Assembly: GCF_001457025.1 (NCBI RefSeq)
Contig: NZ_KQ758604.1
Location: 248,001-312,000 of the forward strand
Reading direction: 5' to 3'
Source: Pseudarthrobacter enclensis
GTDB lineage: Bacteria; Actinomycetota; Actinomycetes; Actinomycetales; Micrococcaceae
Length of the DNA: 64,000 nucleotides
Both the position numbers and the translations under genes were made by a program. Below are positions 25,248-34,270 of this stretch, one piece after another. Position 1 is the stretch's first letter; the number at the start of each line of letters is the position of its first letter. Below the pieces are notes generated by a model. That model had not been told where the DNA came from, ran no database searches, and saw only the letters and a list, made by a program, of their open reading frames with translations.

Positions 25248-26723
25248 ATGCCGAGGTTGTTGCCCGGGTTCCCTGCTGCTGCCGGCCGCCCGGCGGCCGT
25301 GCTGTGCGCCGCCGTCGTCCTTCTTGGGTCGGCAGGACTGCCCGCCGGGGCCGCTCCCCTCGCTCCGCCGGCTGCGCCTGCCGCGCCCGCCATCCCGTCC
25401 GCCGAGGACATTGCCGCGGCGAAAGCAAGCGAAGCGGCGACGGCGGACCAGGTGTCGGCGATCGAACGCATCCTTGGCGACGCATCCGATGCCCGGCAGG
25501 CTGCCTTCACCGCGGCCATGCAGGCCAACAACGCCTACAGCGAGGCCCTGGTGGAACTGCAGCAGCGGACCGATGCTGCCTTGGCTGCATCCGCCCGTGC
25601 CGCGGCCGCGCAGGAGGAGCAGGGCAAAACCCGCAAACAAGTGGGTCAGCTGGCGGGGGACCTCTACCGCAACGGAGGGCTGAACCCGACGCTGGGAACC
25701 CTGGTGAGCGGCAACGGCGAAAGCCTCCAGCAGGCCGCAACCCTGCAGGCGCTCTCCGCCAGCCGAAGCCGGGCCTTCGACGCCGCGGAGACCGCTGCTG
25801 CGGCGTCCCGGGCGTTGACGGCCGCCGCGGAGGACGCCACCAAGGCGGCCGATGACGCGGCCCGGACGGCTGAGGCGCGGAAGACGGCCGCCAACCAGGC
25901 CAACACGGCACAGGCACAGGTGGTGGCCGATACCCAGGCCCGCCGGACTGTCCTGGTGGACCAGCTCGCGCAGCTGCGCAACACCACGGCCGAACTGGAG
26001 TCCGCCCGCGTTGACGCGCTGGAACGCCAGCGGGCCGAAGCACGCCTCGCAGCCGTCGCGGCCGCGGCATCAGCCACGGCAGATGAAGGTACGGGCACCA
26101 ACCCGGCAGGCCCGGCGCAGCCGGCCGGCACACCGGCGGCGGTCCCGGCGAACCCGGCACCCGCTGCTCCGGCCGCCCCCGCTCCCGCGCCAGCCGCGCC
26201 TGCCGCCCCGCCCGCTCCCGCGCCTGCCGCGCCGTCCGCTCCCGCGCCGGCGGCTCCAGCTCCGGCACCGGCAGCTCCTGCCCCGGCGCCTCCGGCGCCT
26301 TCCATCCCGGCGCCGCCGCCAGCACCGGCACCGGCTCCGCCGACGGGTGGAGGGACCCTGGAAACAGCCATTTCCGTGGCACTCAGCAAGGTGGGTGCGC
26401 CCTACCACTACCAGTGGGGCGGCACCGGGCCCACGGGTTTTGACTGCTCAGGCCTGGTGCAGACGGCCTTTGCGTCCGCCGGGAAGTACCTGCCCCGAAC
26501 CGCCGGGCAACAGTACGCGGCAGCACCCGTCCACGTTCCCCTGTCCCAGGCACGGAGAGGTGACCTGCTGGTGTGGGGCTCCGGCCCGGACTTTTACCAT
26601 GTGGCCATCTACCTGGGGAACGGTCAGGTGGTTCAGGCCCTCAACCCGCAGGAAGGCATTGGAGTCACCCAGCTCAGCGCCATGGCGGGCATGCAGCTGC
26701 ACCCCTACGTGGCGCGCTACTAG
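25248..26723 (+). CDS. Secreted NlpC/P60 peptidoglycan hydrolase (RipA-like)
   Basis: 491-residue exported protein. Signal peptide of about 36 residues ends at GAA. An alanine-rich coiled coil spans about 45-280. A proline/alanine-rich linker at about 285-365 probably crosses the wall. The C-terminal NlpC/P60 domain (about 370-491) carries the catalytic Cys in FDCSGLVQTAF and the His in DFYHVAIYLG. It should cut peptide stems of peptidoglycan during growth or division. ATG at 25248 is chosen because it opens the signal peptide and follows GAGG; a GTG at 25164 would add 28 residues and overlap the hairpin leader. Confidence 0.9.
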   Translation: MPRLLPGFPAAAGRPAAVLCAAVVLLGSAGLPAGAAPLAPPAAPAAPAIPSAEDIAAAKASEAATADQVSAIERILGDASDARQAAFTAAMQANNAYSEALVELQQRTDAALAASARAAAAQEEQGKTRKQVGQLAGDLYRNGGLNPTLGTLVSGNGESLQQAATLQALSASRSRAFDAAETAAAASRALTAAAEDATKAADDAARTAEARKTAANQANTAQAQVVADTQARRTVLVDQLAQLRNTTAELESARVDALERQRAEARLAAVAAAASATADEGTGTNPAGPAQPAGTPAAVPANPAPAAPAAPAPAPAAPAAPPAPAPAAPSAPAPAAPAPAPAAPAPAPPAPSIPAPPPAPAPAPPTGGGTLETAISVALSKVGAPYHYQWGGTGPTGFDCSGLVQTAFASAGKYLPRTAGQQYAAAPVHVPLSQARRGDLLVWGSGPDFYHVAIYLGNGQVVQALNPQEGIGVTQLSAMAGMQLHPYVARY

Positions 26724-26756
26724 GACAAGGGCCTCACAGCCCGCCGGCCGTGGCCG

Positions 26757-27638
26757 TCAGCTCAGCACGTCCCTGGTGGTGAAGCGGGCGTAGGCCAGCG
26801 CACCGAACACAGCGATATAGCCGGTCTGCAGCAACGCGTTCCGGCCAAAAGCGTCCCACAGGACCGGTTGGCGCAGCATGTCCCCGAATCCCAGCCAGTA
26901 GTGGCTGAAGAGCCACGGGTGCAGCCACTCCAGTTGAGGCAGCTGATCGGCCACCTGGGAAACCACGGATACCACCACGGTGGCTGCCATGGCACCCACC
27001 GGCACCACCGTCAGGGTGGACAGGAACAGGCCAATGGCGGACAGCCCGGCAAGTGAAACCGCCAGGTACGCAGCAATCAGCAGCATCCGGAGTCCCGCTT
27101 CCCCGGGCTGGATCACGTCACCTGACAGCAGAGTGACGGGGCCGACCGGAAAGAGCGCGGCTCCGGCCGCCGCCCCGGCGGCGGCCACGGTAAGGGGCGC
27201 CGCGATGCAGAACGTGAGCGCTGCGGCGTACTTGACCAGCAGGAGCCGCACCCTCCCCGCTGGTGCCACCAGGAGGTACCGGAGGGTTCCCATGTTCGCT
27301 TCGCCCGCGATGGTGTCTCCCGCCACCACCCCCACGGTGAGCGGGAGGAACAGCGGAACCGATACCAGCATGGCGGTAAAGGCCACGAACAGCCCGTTCT
27401 GCGTGATGCGGTCCAGGAAGGCGGGGCCTCGGCCGGCAGGAACGGAGGAGGAGAGCCGCACGGCGACGGCGATCAGGATGGGGATGGCGGCGAGCGCCAG
27501 CAGCAATGCCCAGGTGCGGCGGCGGCCGAACAGGACCCTCAGTTCGGACACCATCAGGGACAGCCCGGACCGGCGCGGCAGCGCGAGGTCCGGCACGGCC
27601 GGTGCACCGGGAACCTCTGCGGGAACGCTACTGGGCAA
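26757..27638 (-). CDS. ABC-2 type transporter permease
   Basis: 293-residue membrane protein with six helices. An N-terminal basic segment (SELRVLFGRRRTWALLLAL) precedes the first helix, and the central ANMGTLRYLLVAPAGRVRLLLVKY loop is typical of ABC-2 exporters of the NatB/BcrB type. A TTG at 27638 is the likely start: it has GGAGGGG 9 bp upstream and overlaps the ATPase stop by 11 bp; an ATG at 27554 is the alternative. Works with the ATPase encoded next door. Confidence 0.87.
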   Translation of the reverse strand: MPSSVPAEVPGAPAVPDLALPRRSGLSLMVSELRVLFGRRRTWALLLALAAIPILIAVAVRLSSSVPAGRGPAFLDRITQNGLFVAFTAMLVSVPLFLPLTVGVVAGDTIAGEANMGTLRYLLVAPAGRVRLLLVKYAAALTFCIAAPLTVAAAGAAAGAALFPVGPVTLLSGDVIQPGEAGLRMLLIAAYLAVSLAGLSAIGLFLSTLTVVPVGAMAATVVVSVVSQVADQLPQLEWLHPWLFSHYWLGFGDMLRQPVLWDAFGRNALLQTGYIAVFGALAYARFTTRDVLS

Positions 27639-28605
27639 CGTCGAACCCCTCCCCCGTCAGCGCCACGAACCGGTCCTCAAGGCTCTCCCGTTCGACGGTG
27701 AATCCGCGCACCCGGACTCCGGCGGCCACCAGGTGGGCCACGAGATCCTCCGCGGGGATGCTGCCGTCAAGGTCAGCCACCAGGACGCCACCCTCAGCCT
27801 GGGCGGCAGCGTCCGCGGGCTCCAGCCCCAGGTGGAGCAGGACCTTCCGCGCGTCGCCGGCGTCGGGCGTGAGGATGCGGGCGCGGGTGCTGCCGGCGCG
27901 GCGAAGCTCGGCCAGGGAACCCTGGGCCACAAGCCTGCCGGCTCTCATGACGGCGGCATGGGTGCACATCTGTTCCACCTCCGGCAGCAGGTGGCTGGAG
28001 ACAAAGACGGTGGTGCCGTTGCGGGCCAGCGAGCGGACCAGGTGGCGCACCTCGCGGGTGCCCTGGGGGTCCAGCCCGTTGGTGGGTTCGTCCAGGACCA
28101 GCAGGTCGCGGTGCGACAGCAGGGCGTTGGCGATCCCCAGCCGCTGCTTCATCCCCAGCGAATAGGCGTGCACACGCTTCCGGGCGGCATGGGCCAGCCC
28201 CACCCGTTCCAGGGCCGCGTCAACCCGGGCGCGCCGCGTTGCCGGGACGGTGTGGCGGCCTGCCGCATCAAGCCGGTGCAGGTTCGCCGATCCCGAGAGA
28301 AAAGGGTAGAACGCGGGTCCTTCCACCAGCGCACCTACCCGCGGCAGCACCTCCTGGAACCTTCCCGGCATGTCCATGCCCAGCAGGTTCACTGTCCCGG
28401 ACGTGGCGGCCGCCAGTCCCAGGAGCATCCGTATGGTGGTGGTCTTGCCTGAGCCGTTGGGCCCCAGGAAGCCGAAAACGCTGCCGGGCGGCACGGCCAG
28501 GTCCACCGCATCCACGGCGAGCTGGTGGCCGAACCGCTTGGTCAGTCCCCGCGTTTCTATGGTCAGCGCGGCGTTCCCGGTATCCGGGCGGGAGCCTGGG
28601 TTCAT
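27628..28605 (-). CDS. ABC transporter ATP-binding protein
   Basis: 325-residue ATPase with Walker A GPNGSGKTTT (about 48-57), signature YSLGMKQRLG, Walker B LLVLDEPTNGLDP and a switch histidine in VFVSSHLLPEV. A C-terminal extension of about 100 residues follows the nucleotide-binding domain, as in BcrA/NatA-type exporters. Start overlaps the stop of the LolA-like gene (ATGA) and its end overlaps the permease, so the three are coupled. Cargo unknown. Confidence 0.93.
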   Translation of the reverse strand: MNPGSRPDTGNAALTIETRGLTKRFGHQLAVDAVDLAVPPGSVFGFLGPNGSGKTTTIRMLLGLAAATSGTVNLLGMDMPGRFQEVLPRVGALVEGPAFYPFLSGSANLHRLDAAGRHTVPATRRARVDAALERVGLAHAARKRVHAYSLGMKQRLGIANALLSHRDLLVLDEPTNGLDPQGTREVRHLVRSLARNGTTVFVSSHLLPEVEQMCTHAAVMRAGRLVAQGSLAELRRAGSTRARILTPDAGDARKVLLHLGLEPADAAAQAEGGVLVADLDGSIPAEDLVAHLVAAGVRVRGFTVERESLEDRFVALTGEGFDVAQ

Positions 28606-29813
28606 GGGGCCGCCGACGCGGCTGCCTGCAGCCTGTCCGGCGGCACCATGCCTGTGAAGACGCGCCCGTCGTCCGTGACCAGCACATTGACGAGCGCCGT
28701 GGACAGCAGCCGCCCGCCGGGTACGACGACGACGGCCTGGGCCAGCAAAGGATCGTTCAGCAGGGCCGCGGCGGCGCCTCCGCCCGCTGCCGCGGCAGGC
28801 AGCCCGACCACGGTGTCCCAGCCGGTGCCGGAGACCGTTGGGGGTTGGAAGCCCTGCCCGTGGTGTGCCTGTCCGTCCGCGGGCACAGCCAGTTCCTTCA
28901 CTGTGCTGCCCGGGGGCGGAGAGAACGTGAAGAGTGACCCGTCCGGCGCGGCAAGGTCCAGGCTGGTGAATCCGACGCGGAAAGCCGGCGAGGCAGCACC
29001 CCGGGCGGTGACCTGGACGGAGAGCGGCATTCCGGTCCGGCCGTCAACGGCGATGGCGGCCTGCCCCACCAGGGTGGCGTCGGAACGTGGTTTGATCAGC
29101 AGGTTATAGGCGGTTCGGCCCGCCACCTGCACGTCGGCGCCGGTGGTCACCGCCGTGGTGGGATCAACCTTGGCCAGGAGCTGCCGGGCGAGTTCCTCCG
29201 GGGTTTTCACCGCCGTGGTGGGCGGATCACCGGGAAGGCCCGGGGCGGAGGGATCTTGTCCCTGGGCGGGCGCGGACAGCGGCAGGTCCGAGGCGTGCTC
29301 CGGCAGGGCCAGGTGCGCCGCGGAGTTGTCCTTGGATGAGTAGAACCAGGCGTCGTTGCCATTGCGGATGATGTCCCGCTCGGCCAGGCGGTCGAACACC
29401 TGGATGCGTGCCCTGGTTTTGCCGTCAACGTAAACCCTGGCGGTGTGCGTGCCGGACAGGAAGCCGACCACGGAGGCTGCTCCTCCTGCCGATGCAGGAT
29501 CCGCGCCCGGACCTGTCGAGGGCAACGCGGGCAAGCCCAGGTCCGAGGATTGCTCCACCGTTCCGGAGAAGGACTCCACCTGGTGCGACGCGGCCAGTGC
29601 CAGAACCTCGGCCGGCGTTCTCGCCGGCAGGGGATCCCCGGCGCTGGCAGGAATCGTCCCGGCCAACGCCCCCGCCGCAATGACGGCCGGTACCGCCAGC
29701 GCTGGCAGCCAGCGCCGCAAGGCGGGGTTGCCGCGGCGCCGGTCCGGCGGCGGGTGCGGCGTGAACGTGGAGTCGGAGCCCGCAGTGAAGGAGCCCATGG
29801 TCTCGGAGCCCAT
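28602..29813 (-). CDS. LolA/RseB-like secreted or anchored protein
   Basis: 403 residues: a basic N-terminal region, one membrane or signal helix at about 33-56 (LPALAVPAVIAAGALAG), then a beta-rich extracytoplasmic domain with VESFSGTVEQSSDLGLPALP, TARVYVDGKTRARIQVFD and DAWFYSS. This pattern resembles LolA-type carriers and RseB/MucB sensors, whose concave fold binds lipids or lipoproteins. Cysteine is absent at the signal end, so it is not a classical lipoprotein. It precedes and overlaps the ABC ATPase gene, implying joint function. ATG at 29813 is chosen; a start at 29861 is possible. Confidence 0.75.
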   Translation of the reverse strand: MGSETMGSFTAGSDSTFTPHPPPDRRRGNPALRRWLPALAVPAVIAAGALAGTIPASAGDPLPARTPAEVLALAASHQVESFSGTVEQSSDLGLPALPSTGPGADPASAGGAASVVGFLSGTHTARVYVDGKTRARIQVFDRLAERDIIRNGNDAWFYSSKDNSAAHLALPEHASDLPLSAPAQGQDPSAPGLPGDPPTTAVKTPEELARQLLAKVDPTTAVTTGADVQVAGRTAYNLLIKPRSDATLVGQAAIAVDGRTGMPLSVQVTARGAASPAFRVGFTSLDLAAPDGSLFTFSPPPGSTVKELAVPADGQAHHGQGFQPPTVSGTGWDTVVGLPAAAAGGGAAAALLNDPLLAQAVVVVPGGRLLSTALVNVLVTDDGRVFTGMVPPDRLQAAASAAP

Positions 29814-29888
29814 AGTCCAAGCGTACGCCTGTAGGGGCTTCGTCACACGGCAGATTGTCACACCGCAGGGGCCGCTGCGGTACTGTCG

Positions 29889-32759
29889 CTAAGCGCCGGG
29901 CAGCGGGGCCGTGCCGGGCGGGGCAGACGGCGGGGCCGGCACGATGGTTCCCGAACCGCCGTCGACCGTGATCTGCTGCCCCGGGATGATCCTGGTGGTG
30001 GCGTCGGGAACTCCCACGACGGCGGGGATGCCGTATTCGCGGGCAACCACGGCTCCGTGCGAATTGGCTCCGCCCATCTCCATCACCAGCCCGCCGGCGG
30101 TCAGGAACAGCGGAGTCCACCCGGGATCCGTGGAGGGTGCCACCAGGATCTCGCCCGGTTCCAGGTGGGCGCCCACCGGGTCCAGGATGACCCTGGCAAC
30201 TCCGGTGACCGTTCCGGCTGAGGCGGGGCTGCCCACAAGGGTGCCCTCGGCACGAAGTTCCGTGGACCGCTGGGCCGCCTCGGGTTCCGTGCCATCGGAC
30301 AGCAGCACCCTGGGAATGTGCCGGCGCCCCAGCTCCCGGCTGTATTCGGCCCGGCGGGCCTCCACCAGGGCCCGAAGCTCCGGCCCGGCACCGGGGTTGC
30401 CGCCGTCAAGGACATCGACGGCGCGGCCGGCCTCATCGAAGTCGAGGAAGAAGATATCGGCCGGATCGGCCAGGACGCCCGCCTCCGCCAAGGCGGAGCC
30501 GACGTGCTGCAGCTGCCGGCGCACCTCGGCAAGTCCGAGCACCAGCTGGTACTTGGGCAGTTCCCGAAGGCCCGCGAAGAGCCGTGCCCTGCGCAGCACG
30601 GCCCGCATCAGGACGCCGCGGATCCTGCCCCGCCGGCCTGCTTCGGCAACCAGACGCTCCACCTGTGCTTCGGCCGCCTCAGCGGCGTTGCTGAACTGGA
30701 CGTCGGGTGCCAGGCCCGGGTCGTCGAGCCTGAGGTAGTTGGCCAGGACGCCCAGGATGTGGGTGGGGTCGTCTGCCCAGCGGGGCATGCCGACGTCGAT
30801 CTCGGCGACGGCCCGGTGCCCGTAGCGGTCCAGGAACCGGGCCAGGCCGGCCTCCAGGCGGGGCGGAAGGTTCCCGTCACGGTAGGCGGCGGCCAGTGCC
30901 GCGCTGTCCTGGCCGGCGAAGACAGCGCGTGACTGGGCATCATTCCGGATGGCGGCGGCCAGGCGCCACAGTTCCAGGTCCATGTCCGTGGTGACGTTGT
31001 TGGGCATTCCGCGCAGGACGGGTTGAAGGTCGCTCCACCTGTTCCCGCCGAGCAGTTTTCCCGCCACCCCGAGCATGGCGAAGCCAAGCGCCGCCAACGG
31101 GAGGATTGCGGGGATGATGGCGAACAGCCGGTTCTGCAGGAGGCCTTCGGCGTGCGCCAGCCGGTCTCTGCCAGAGGGCGCGCTGGAGGGAGCACCGCCA
31201 GGGGCACCGCCTGCTCCCGGCCTCGCACCGGCACAGCGCTCCAGCTCAAGGGCTGCTTCATAGTCGCGCCTGAACCGGTCCAGGCGGCGCAGTGCGGCCC
31301 TGGGCCGGAAGAAGCCACGCAGGATGCCTTCGGGCACGCGCGCACGGACGGCTACGGGCAGGATCCGCCGGAGCAGGCCCAGGGGCGTCCGCTGCGTCAC
31401 TGAGAACGCAGGATCATCCATGAGCCGGCGCGTGACCGCGGCGGAGCGGGCCTCCATGACATCGAACACCCGGGGCAGGATCCAGCGGCCCGCCGCACTG
31501 CGGATGGGGACGGTGAAGTCCACAAAGATCCGCTGCCCGGGCTCCGCGTAGGCGGGTGGACCCTGCCGCGGGTCCGGCAGGGTGAACCGTGCCGTCCGCG
31601 CCACGGACGCGGCAATAAGGCGGATGGCCGCCCGCCCCATGGGCGTGATGGGCCTGGTCAGCCCCTGGGCGAGGCTGAAGCACAGGAAGGCCCTGGTGCC
31701 GGGGGCGCCGTCACCGCGCCGGGGGACCGGGTAGAGCGTGGTGATGGGGCGGGATTGGGTCAGCCAGAGCTCACCGCCCCGGCTGACGGCCCACTCGATG
31801 TCCTGCGGCGCGCCGAAATGCCGTTCGGCTGCAAGCCCCAGCCGTGCCAGCTCGGCAGCCTGCCGGTCGGTGAGGCAGAACCCGTTCCCGGCAGCGGCTT
31901 CCACCGTCCGGGTACCCCCGCCGGGAAGTGCCACGACGGCGATCCGTTTGTCTCCCGGCCGCCGTTCGAGGACCCGTCCAGTGACGGCGTCCAGCACAAA
32001 GTGGTCGGGGTTGACCGCGCCCGACACCACGGCTTCACCCAGGCCCGGGCTGGCGTCGATGACAGCTTCCTTCCTCCGCCCGGTGACGGGGTTGGCGGTG
32101 AACAGGACCCCTGCCGTCTCCACCTCAACCATCCGCTGCACCACCACGGCGAGGGCTACACCGGCGGGGTTGATGTCCAGGCCGGCGCGGTAGGTGGTGG
32201 CCCGGTCCGTCCACAGCGACGCCCAGCAGTTCCGGACAGCTTCGATCACCGCGGCGGCTCCCACCACGTTCAGGTAAGTGTCCTGCTGCCCGGCGAAGCT
32301 CGCGAAGGGAAGGTCCTCAGCGGTGGCTGAGGAGCGGACCGCCACCGGCACGTCCGGGCCCAGCGTCGCGTAGGCGTGCCCGACGGCGGCACGCACCTCG
32401 GGCGGCAACGGCGCGGAGGCGACGGCGGCACGGGCGCGGGCGGCCAGCGCGGGGATGTCCGGTCCGGCGGCAGCTTGCCCCTGCACAGCGGGCGCACGGT
32501 CCGGCCGCAGGGCGGCGTGCAGGGCCGCCAGCTCCGGCAGCAGCGCATCCGGACCACCGGTGGCCATCCGGTACGCCCCGGTGGTGAGGCAGAAGCCTTC
32601 AGGGACTGGCAGACCGGCCGCCAGGAGCTCTCCGAGGTTCGCAGCCTTGCCGCCCACCTGCGCGAGCATCCCGGCCCTGAGATCCCTCAGGTCCAGGACC
32701 AAGCGGGACCCGGGCAAGGACCGGTCCTCACCATCCTGCGCTGTTGCCGGCGGCTCCAT
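29889..32759 (-). CDS. PEP synthase/rifampicin-phosphotransferase-like protein
   Basis: 956-residue three-part dikinase. The N-terminal ATP-grasp domain (about 15-345) has GGKAANLGELLAAGLPVPEGF and SFAGQQDTYLNV. The C-terminal swivelling phosphohistidine domain has GGANSHGAVVAREYGIPAV with the acceptor H901. The middle (about 360-840) is unlike the PEP/pyruvate barrel of PEP synthase and corresponds in position to the substrate domain of Rph-type antibiotic phosphotransferases; it includes a hydrophobic stretch at about 575-600. So transfer of phosphate from ATP to a small molecule is likely, but the acceptor is unknown. Rifampicin resistance must not be assumed. Confidence 0.8.
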   Translation of the reverse strand: MEPPATAQDGEDRSLPGSRLVLDLRDLRAGMLAQVGGKAANLGELLAAGLPVPEGFCLTTGAYRMATGGPDALLPELAALHAALRPDRAPAVQGQAAAGPDIPALAARARAAVASAPLPPEVRAAVGHAYATLGPDVPVAVRSSATAEDLPFASFAGQQDTYLNVVGAAAVIEAVRNCWASLWTDRATTYRAGLDINPAGVALAVVVQRMVEVETAGVLFTANPVTGRRKEAVIDASPGLGEAVVSGAVNPDHFVLDAVTGRVLERRPGDKRIAVVALPGGGTRTVEAAAGNGFCLTDRQAAELARLGLAAERHFGAPQDIEWAVSRGGELWLTQSRPITTLYPVPRRGDGAPGTRAFLCFSLAQGLTRPITPMGRAAIRLIAASVARTARFTLPDPRQGPPAYAEPGQRIFVDFTVPIRSAAGRWILPRVFDVMEARSAAVTRRLMDDPAFSVTQRTPLGLLRRILPVAVRARVPEGILRGFFRPRAALRRLDRFRRDYEAALELERCAGARPGAGGAPGGAPSSAPSGRDRLAHAEGLLQNRLFAIIPAILPLAALGFAMLGVAGKLLGGNRWSDLQPVLRGMPNNVTTDMDLELWRLAAAIRNDAQSRAVFAGQDSAALAAAYRDGNLPPRLEAGLARFLDRYGHRAVAEIDVGMPRWADDPTHILGVLANYLRLDDPGLAPDVQFSNAAEAAEAQVERLVAEAGRRGRIRGVLMRAVLRRARLFAGLRELPKYQLVLGLAEVRRQLQHVGSALAEAGVLADPADIFFLDFDEAGRAVDVLDGGNPGAGPELRALVEARRAEYSRELGRRHIPRVLLSDGTEPEAAQRSTELRAEGTLVGSPASAGTVTGVARVILDPVGAHLEPGEILVAPSTDPGWTPLFLTAGGLVMEMGGANSHGAVVAREYGIPAVVGVPDATTRIIPGQQITVDGGSGTIVPAPPSAPPGTAPLPGA

Positions 32760-32801
32760 GACTCGCCCTGCCCGTCCCTGCCGTACTGCGTTTCCGCGGT
32801 A

Positions 32802-33848
32802 TCAGGCCGCGTCCGCGTCGCCCAGGATGGGCCCAAACTTCGGCCGGTCGGCCAGGCGGGGGTCCTCACGGTCCGGTACCACCATGACCGGGCCCTTTGC
32901 GTGGTGGAGCACGCCGTCCGACGTGGATCCCAGGAGCATGCCGGTGAAGCCGCCGCGCCCGCGGGTCCCCACCACCACCAGTTCAGCGTGCTTGCTTTCT
33001 CCCACCAGGACATCAACCGGCGAACCGTCCACGAGGGCGGACGTGGCGTCGAGCCCCGGGTAGTGGCTGCGCAGCCAGGCCATGCCGGCGTCCAGGGTGA
33101 CCTGGATGTCGGCAAAGAGCGCCTTGCGGTCCATCGGGGCAGGGACCCAGGCGAGGGAGCCGCTGTACTGGGGAACTGCGCAGACCACGCGCAGCGACGC
33201 ACCGAGGCGCTGGGCCTGGTCTGCAGCCTCCAGCACGGCGATGCGGGCCTGCTCGGAACCGTCCACGCCCACCACCACGACGTTCTCGACCCGCTGGTGG
33301 CCGGACTTTGCCTGCTCTGCCAGGACGCGCCTGTCGTCAGTGGTTTCACCGAGCCGGTCGGAGCAAATCAGGGGAACAGTGACGGTGGGGCACTTGGCGT
33401 GTGCGGGCAGGGCGCTGCTGACAGAGCCCAGCAGCCGCCCCACGAACCCGCCCCGGCCCCGGGTGCCGAAGACCAGCAGCTCGGCAGTTTCGGACATCTC
33501 CAGCAGGACTCCTGAGGCGTCCCCGTTTTCCACCGAGGCAGTGACGTCGATGTCGTAGCCGGCCACCTTGTCCATGGCCTGCCTGACGATGGCCTCTGCG
33601 CCCTCGCGGATGACGGAGTCGTCCACGGTGGCGTATCCCCCGTCCAGTCCGGAGGCCGCAAAGATGGGTACGGAGTAGGCCGTAACGATATGCAGGGGGC
33701 GGCGCCGGCGGCTGGCCTCGCGCGCAGCCCAGACCAGGGCGCATTGGCCGTGATCGGAGCCGTCCACGCCCACGACGATTCCTTCGGGGGCGGTGGACGT
33801 GCCACCACCGTCGCGTGCCGGATCCGGGTGCAATTCGTGTGCGCCCAT
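32802..33848 (-). CDS. Tandem universal stress protein
   Basis: 348 residues with two UspA domains (about 24-170 and 190-330). Each ends in the nucleotide-binding pattern G-2x-G-9x-G(S/T): GTRGRGGFVGRLLGSVS and GTRGRGGFTGMLLGSTS. ATP-binding tandem Usp proteins are linked to growth arrest and stress survival in actinobacteria. The ATG at 33848 follows AAGGAGG; in-frame sequence further upstream is non-conserved. Neighbouring genes give no further hint. Confidence 0.92.
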   Translation of the reverse strand: MGAHELHPDPARDGGGTSTAPEGIVVGVDGSDHGQCALVWAAREASRRRRPLHIVTAYSVPIFAASGLDGGYATVDDSVIREGAEAIVRQAMDKVAGYDIDVTASVENGDASGVLLEMSETAELLVFGTRGRGGFVGRLLGSVSSALPAHAKCPTVTVPLICSDRLGETTDDRRVLAEQAKSGHQRVENVVVVGVDGSEQARIAVLEAADQAQRLGASLRVVCAVPQYSGSLAWVPAPMDRKALFADIQVTLDAGMAWLRSHYPGLDATSALVDGSPVDVLVGESKHAELVVVGTRGRGGFTGMLLGSTSDGVLHHAKGPVMVVPDREDPRLADRPKFGPILGDADAA

Positions 33849-34270
33849 GGGGGCCGCCTCCTTGCGCTGTTGCCTGATGTTCGGGCCATTCTGCCAGAAA
33901 CCGGGAGCCTCTCCGCACACCCCCGGCCGGAGCCCGGAGCGGGCGGCAGAGGAACCGCTTCCGATTCTCACTATTGCGCGTCCGCCAACCCATAGCAAGC
34001 CTGTTCAGGGCGCGTAACCACACGTTATCCACAGTTTTTCCACAAGGCCATGGAAAGCGCGTTCAGCCCCTGAGGAATCTTTGCGTTTTGGGCTATCCAC
34101 CGCCCGAATTGTTCTGTAGTCTTCTGGACATTGTTGGTCCGGGACGCCGACAGTAACTTCCGTTCGACGGCTGCCCGGCACCACTGTGCGGCCTTGCATT
34201 TGGGGCAACGGGACCGCACCGCCGGTGATGACGCCGGCACCTGCAGACATGTCGAAGGAGGGAAACAGCA
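33849..34270. other. 422-bp intergenic region with DnaA-box-like sites
   Basis: No convincing gene. A perfect TTATCCACA lies at 34025-34033 and TTTTCCACA follows at 34036-34044, both within the DnaA consensus TTWTNCACA and in the same orientation. A third, weaker CTATCCACC occurs near 34093. No AT-rich unwinding region or dnaA/dnaN neighbours are present, so this is not the chromosomal origin. The region probably also holds the promoters of the two divergent flanking genes. Confidence 0.4.

Noticed and set aside
26091..26345. Repetitive GC-rich tract that could suggest a CRISPR or satellite
   Set aside because: It encodes the Pro/Ala linker of the NlpC/P60 protein; units are irregular and in frame, with no spacers.
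29889..32759. Calling this gene a rifampicin resistance determinant
   Set aside because: Domain order fits Rph, but the substrate domain cannot be matched by eye, so resistance is not supported.
33849..34270. Chromosomal replication origin suggested by DnaA boxes
   Set aside because: Only two good boxes, no AT-rich unwinding element, and no dnaA, dnaN or rpmH nearby.
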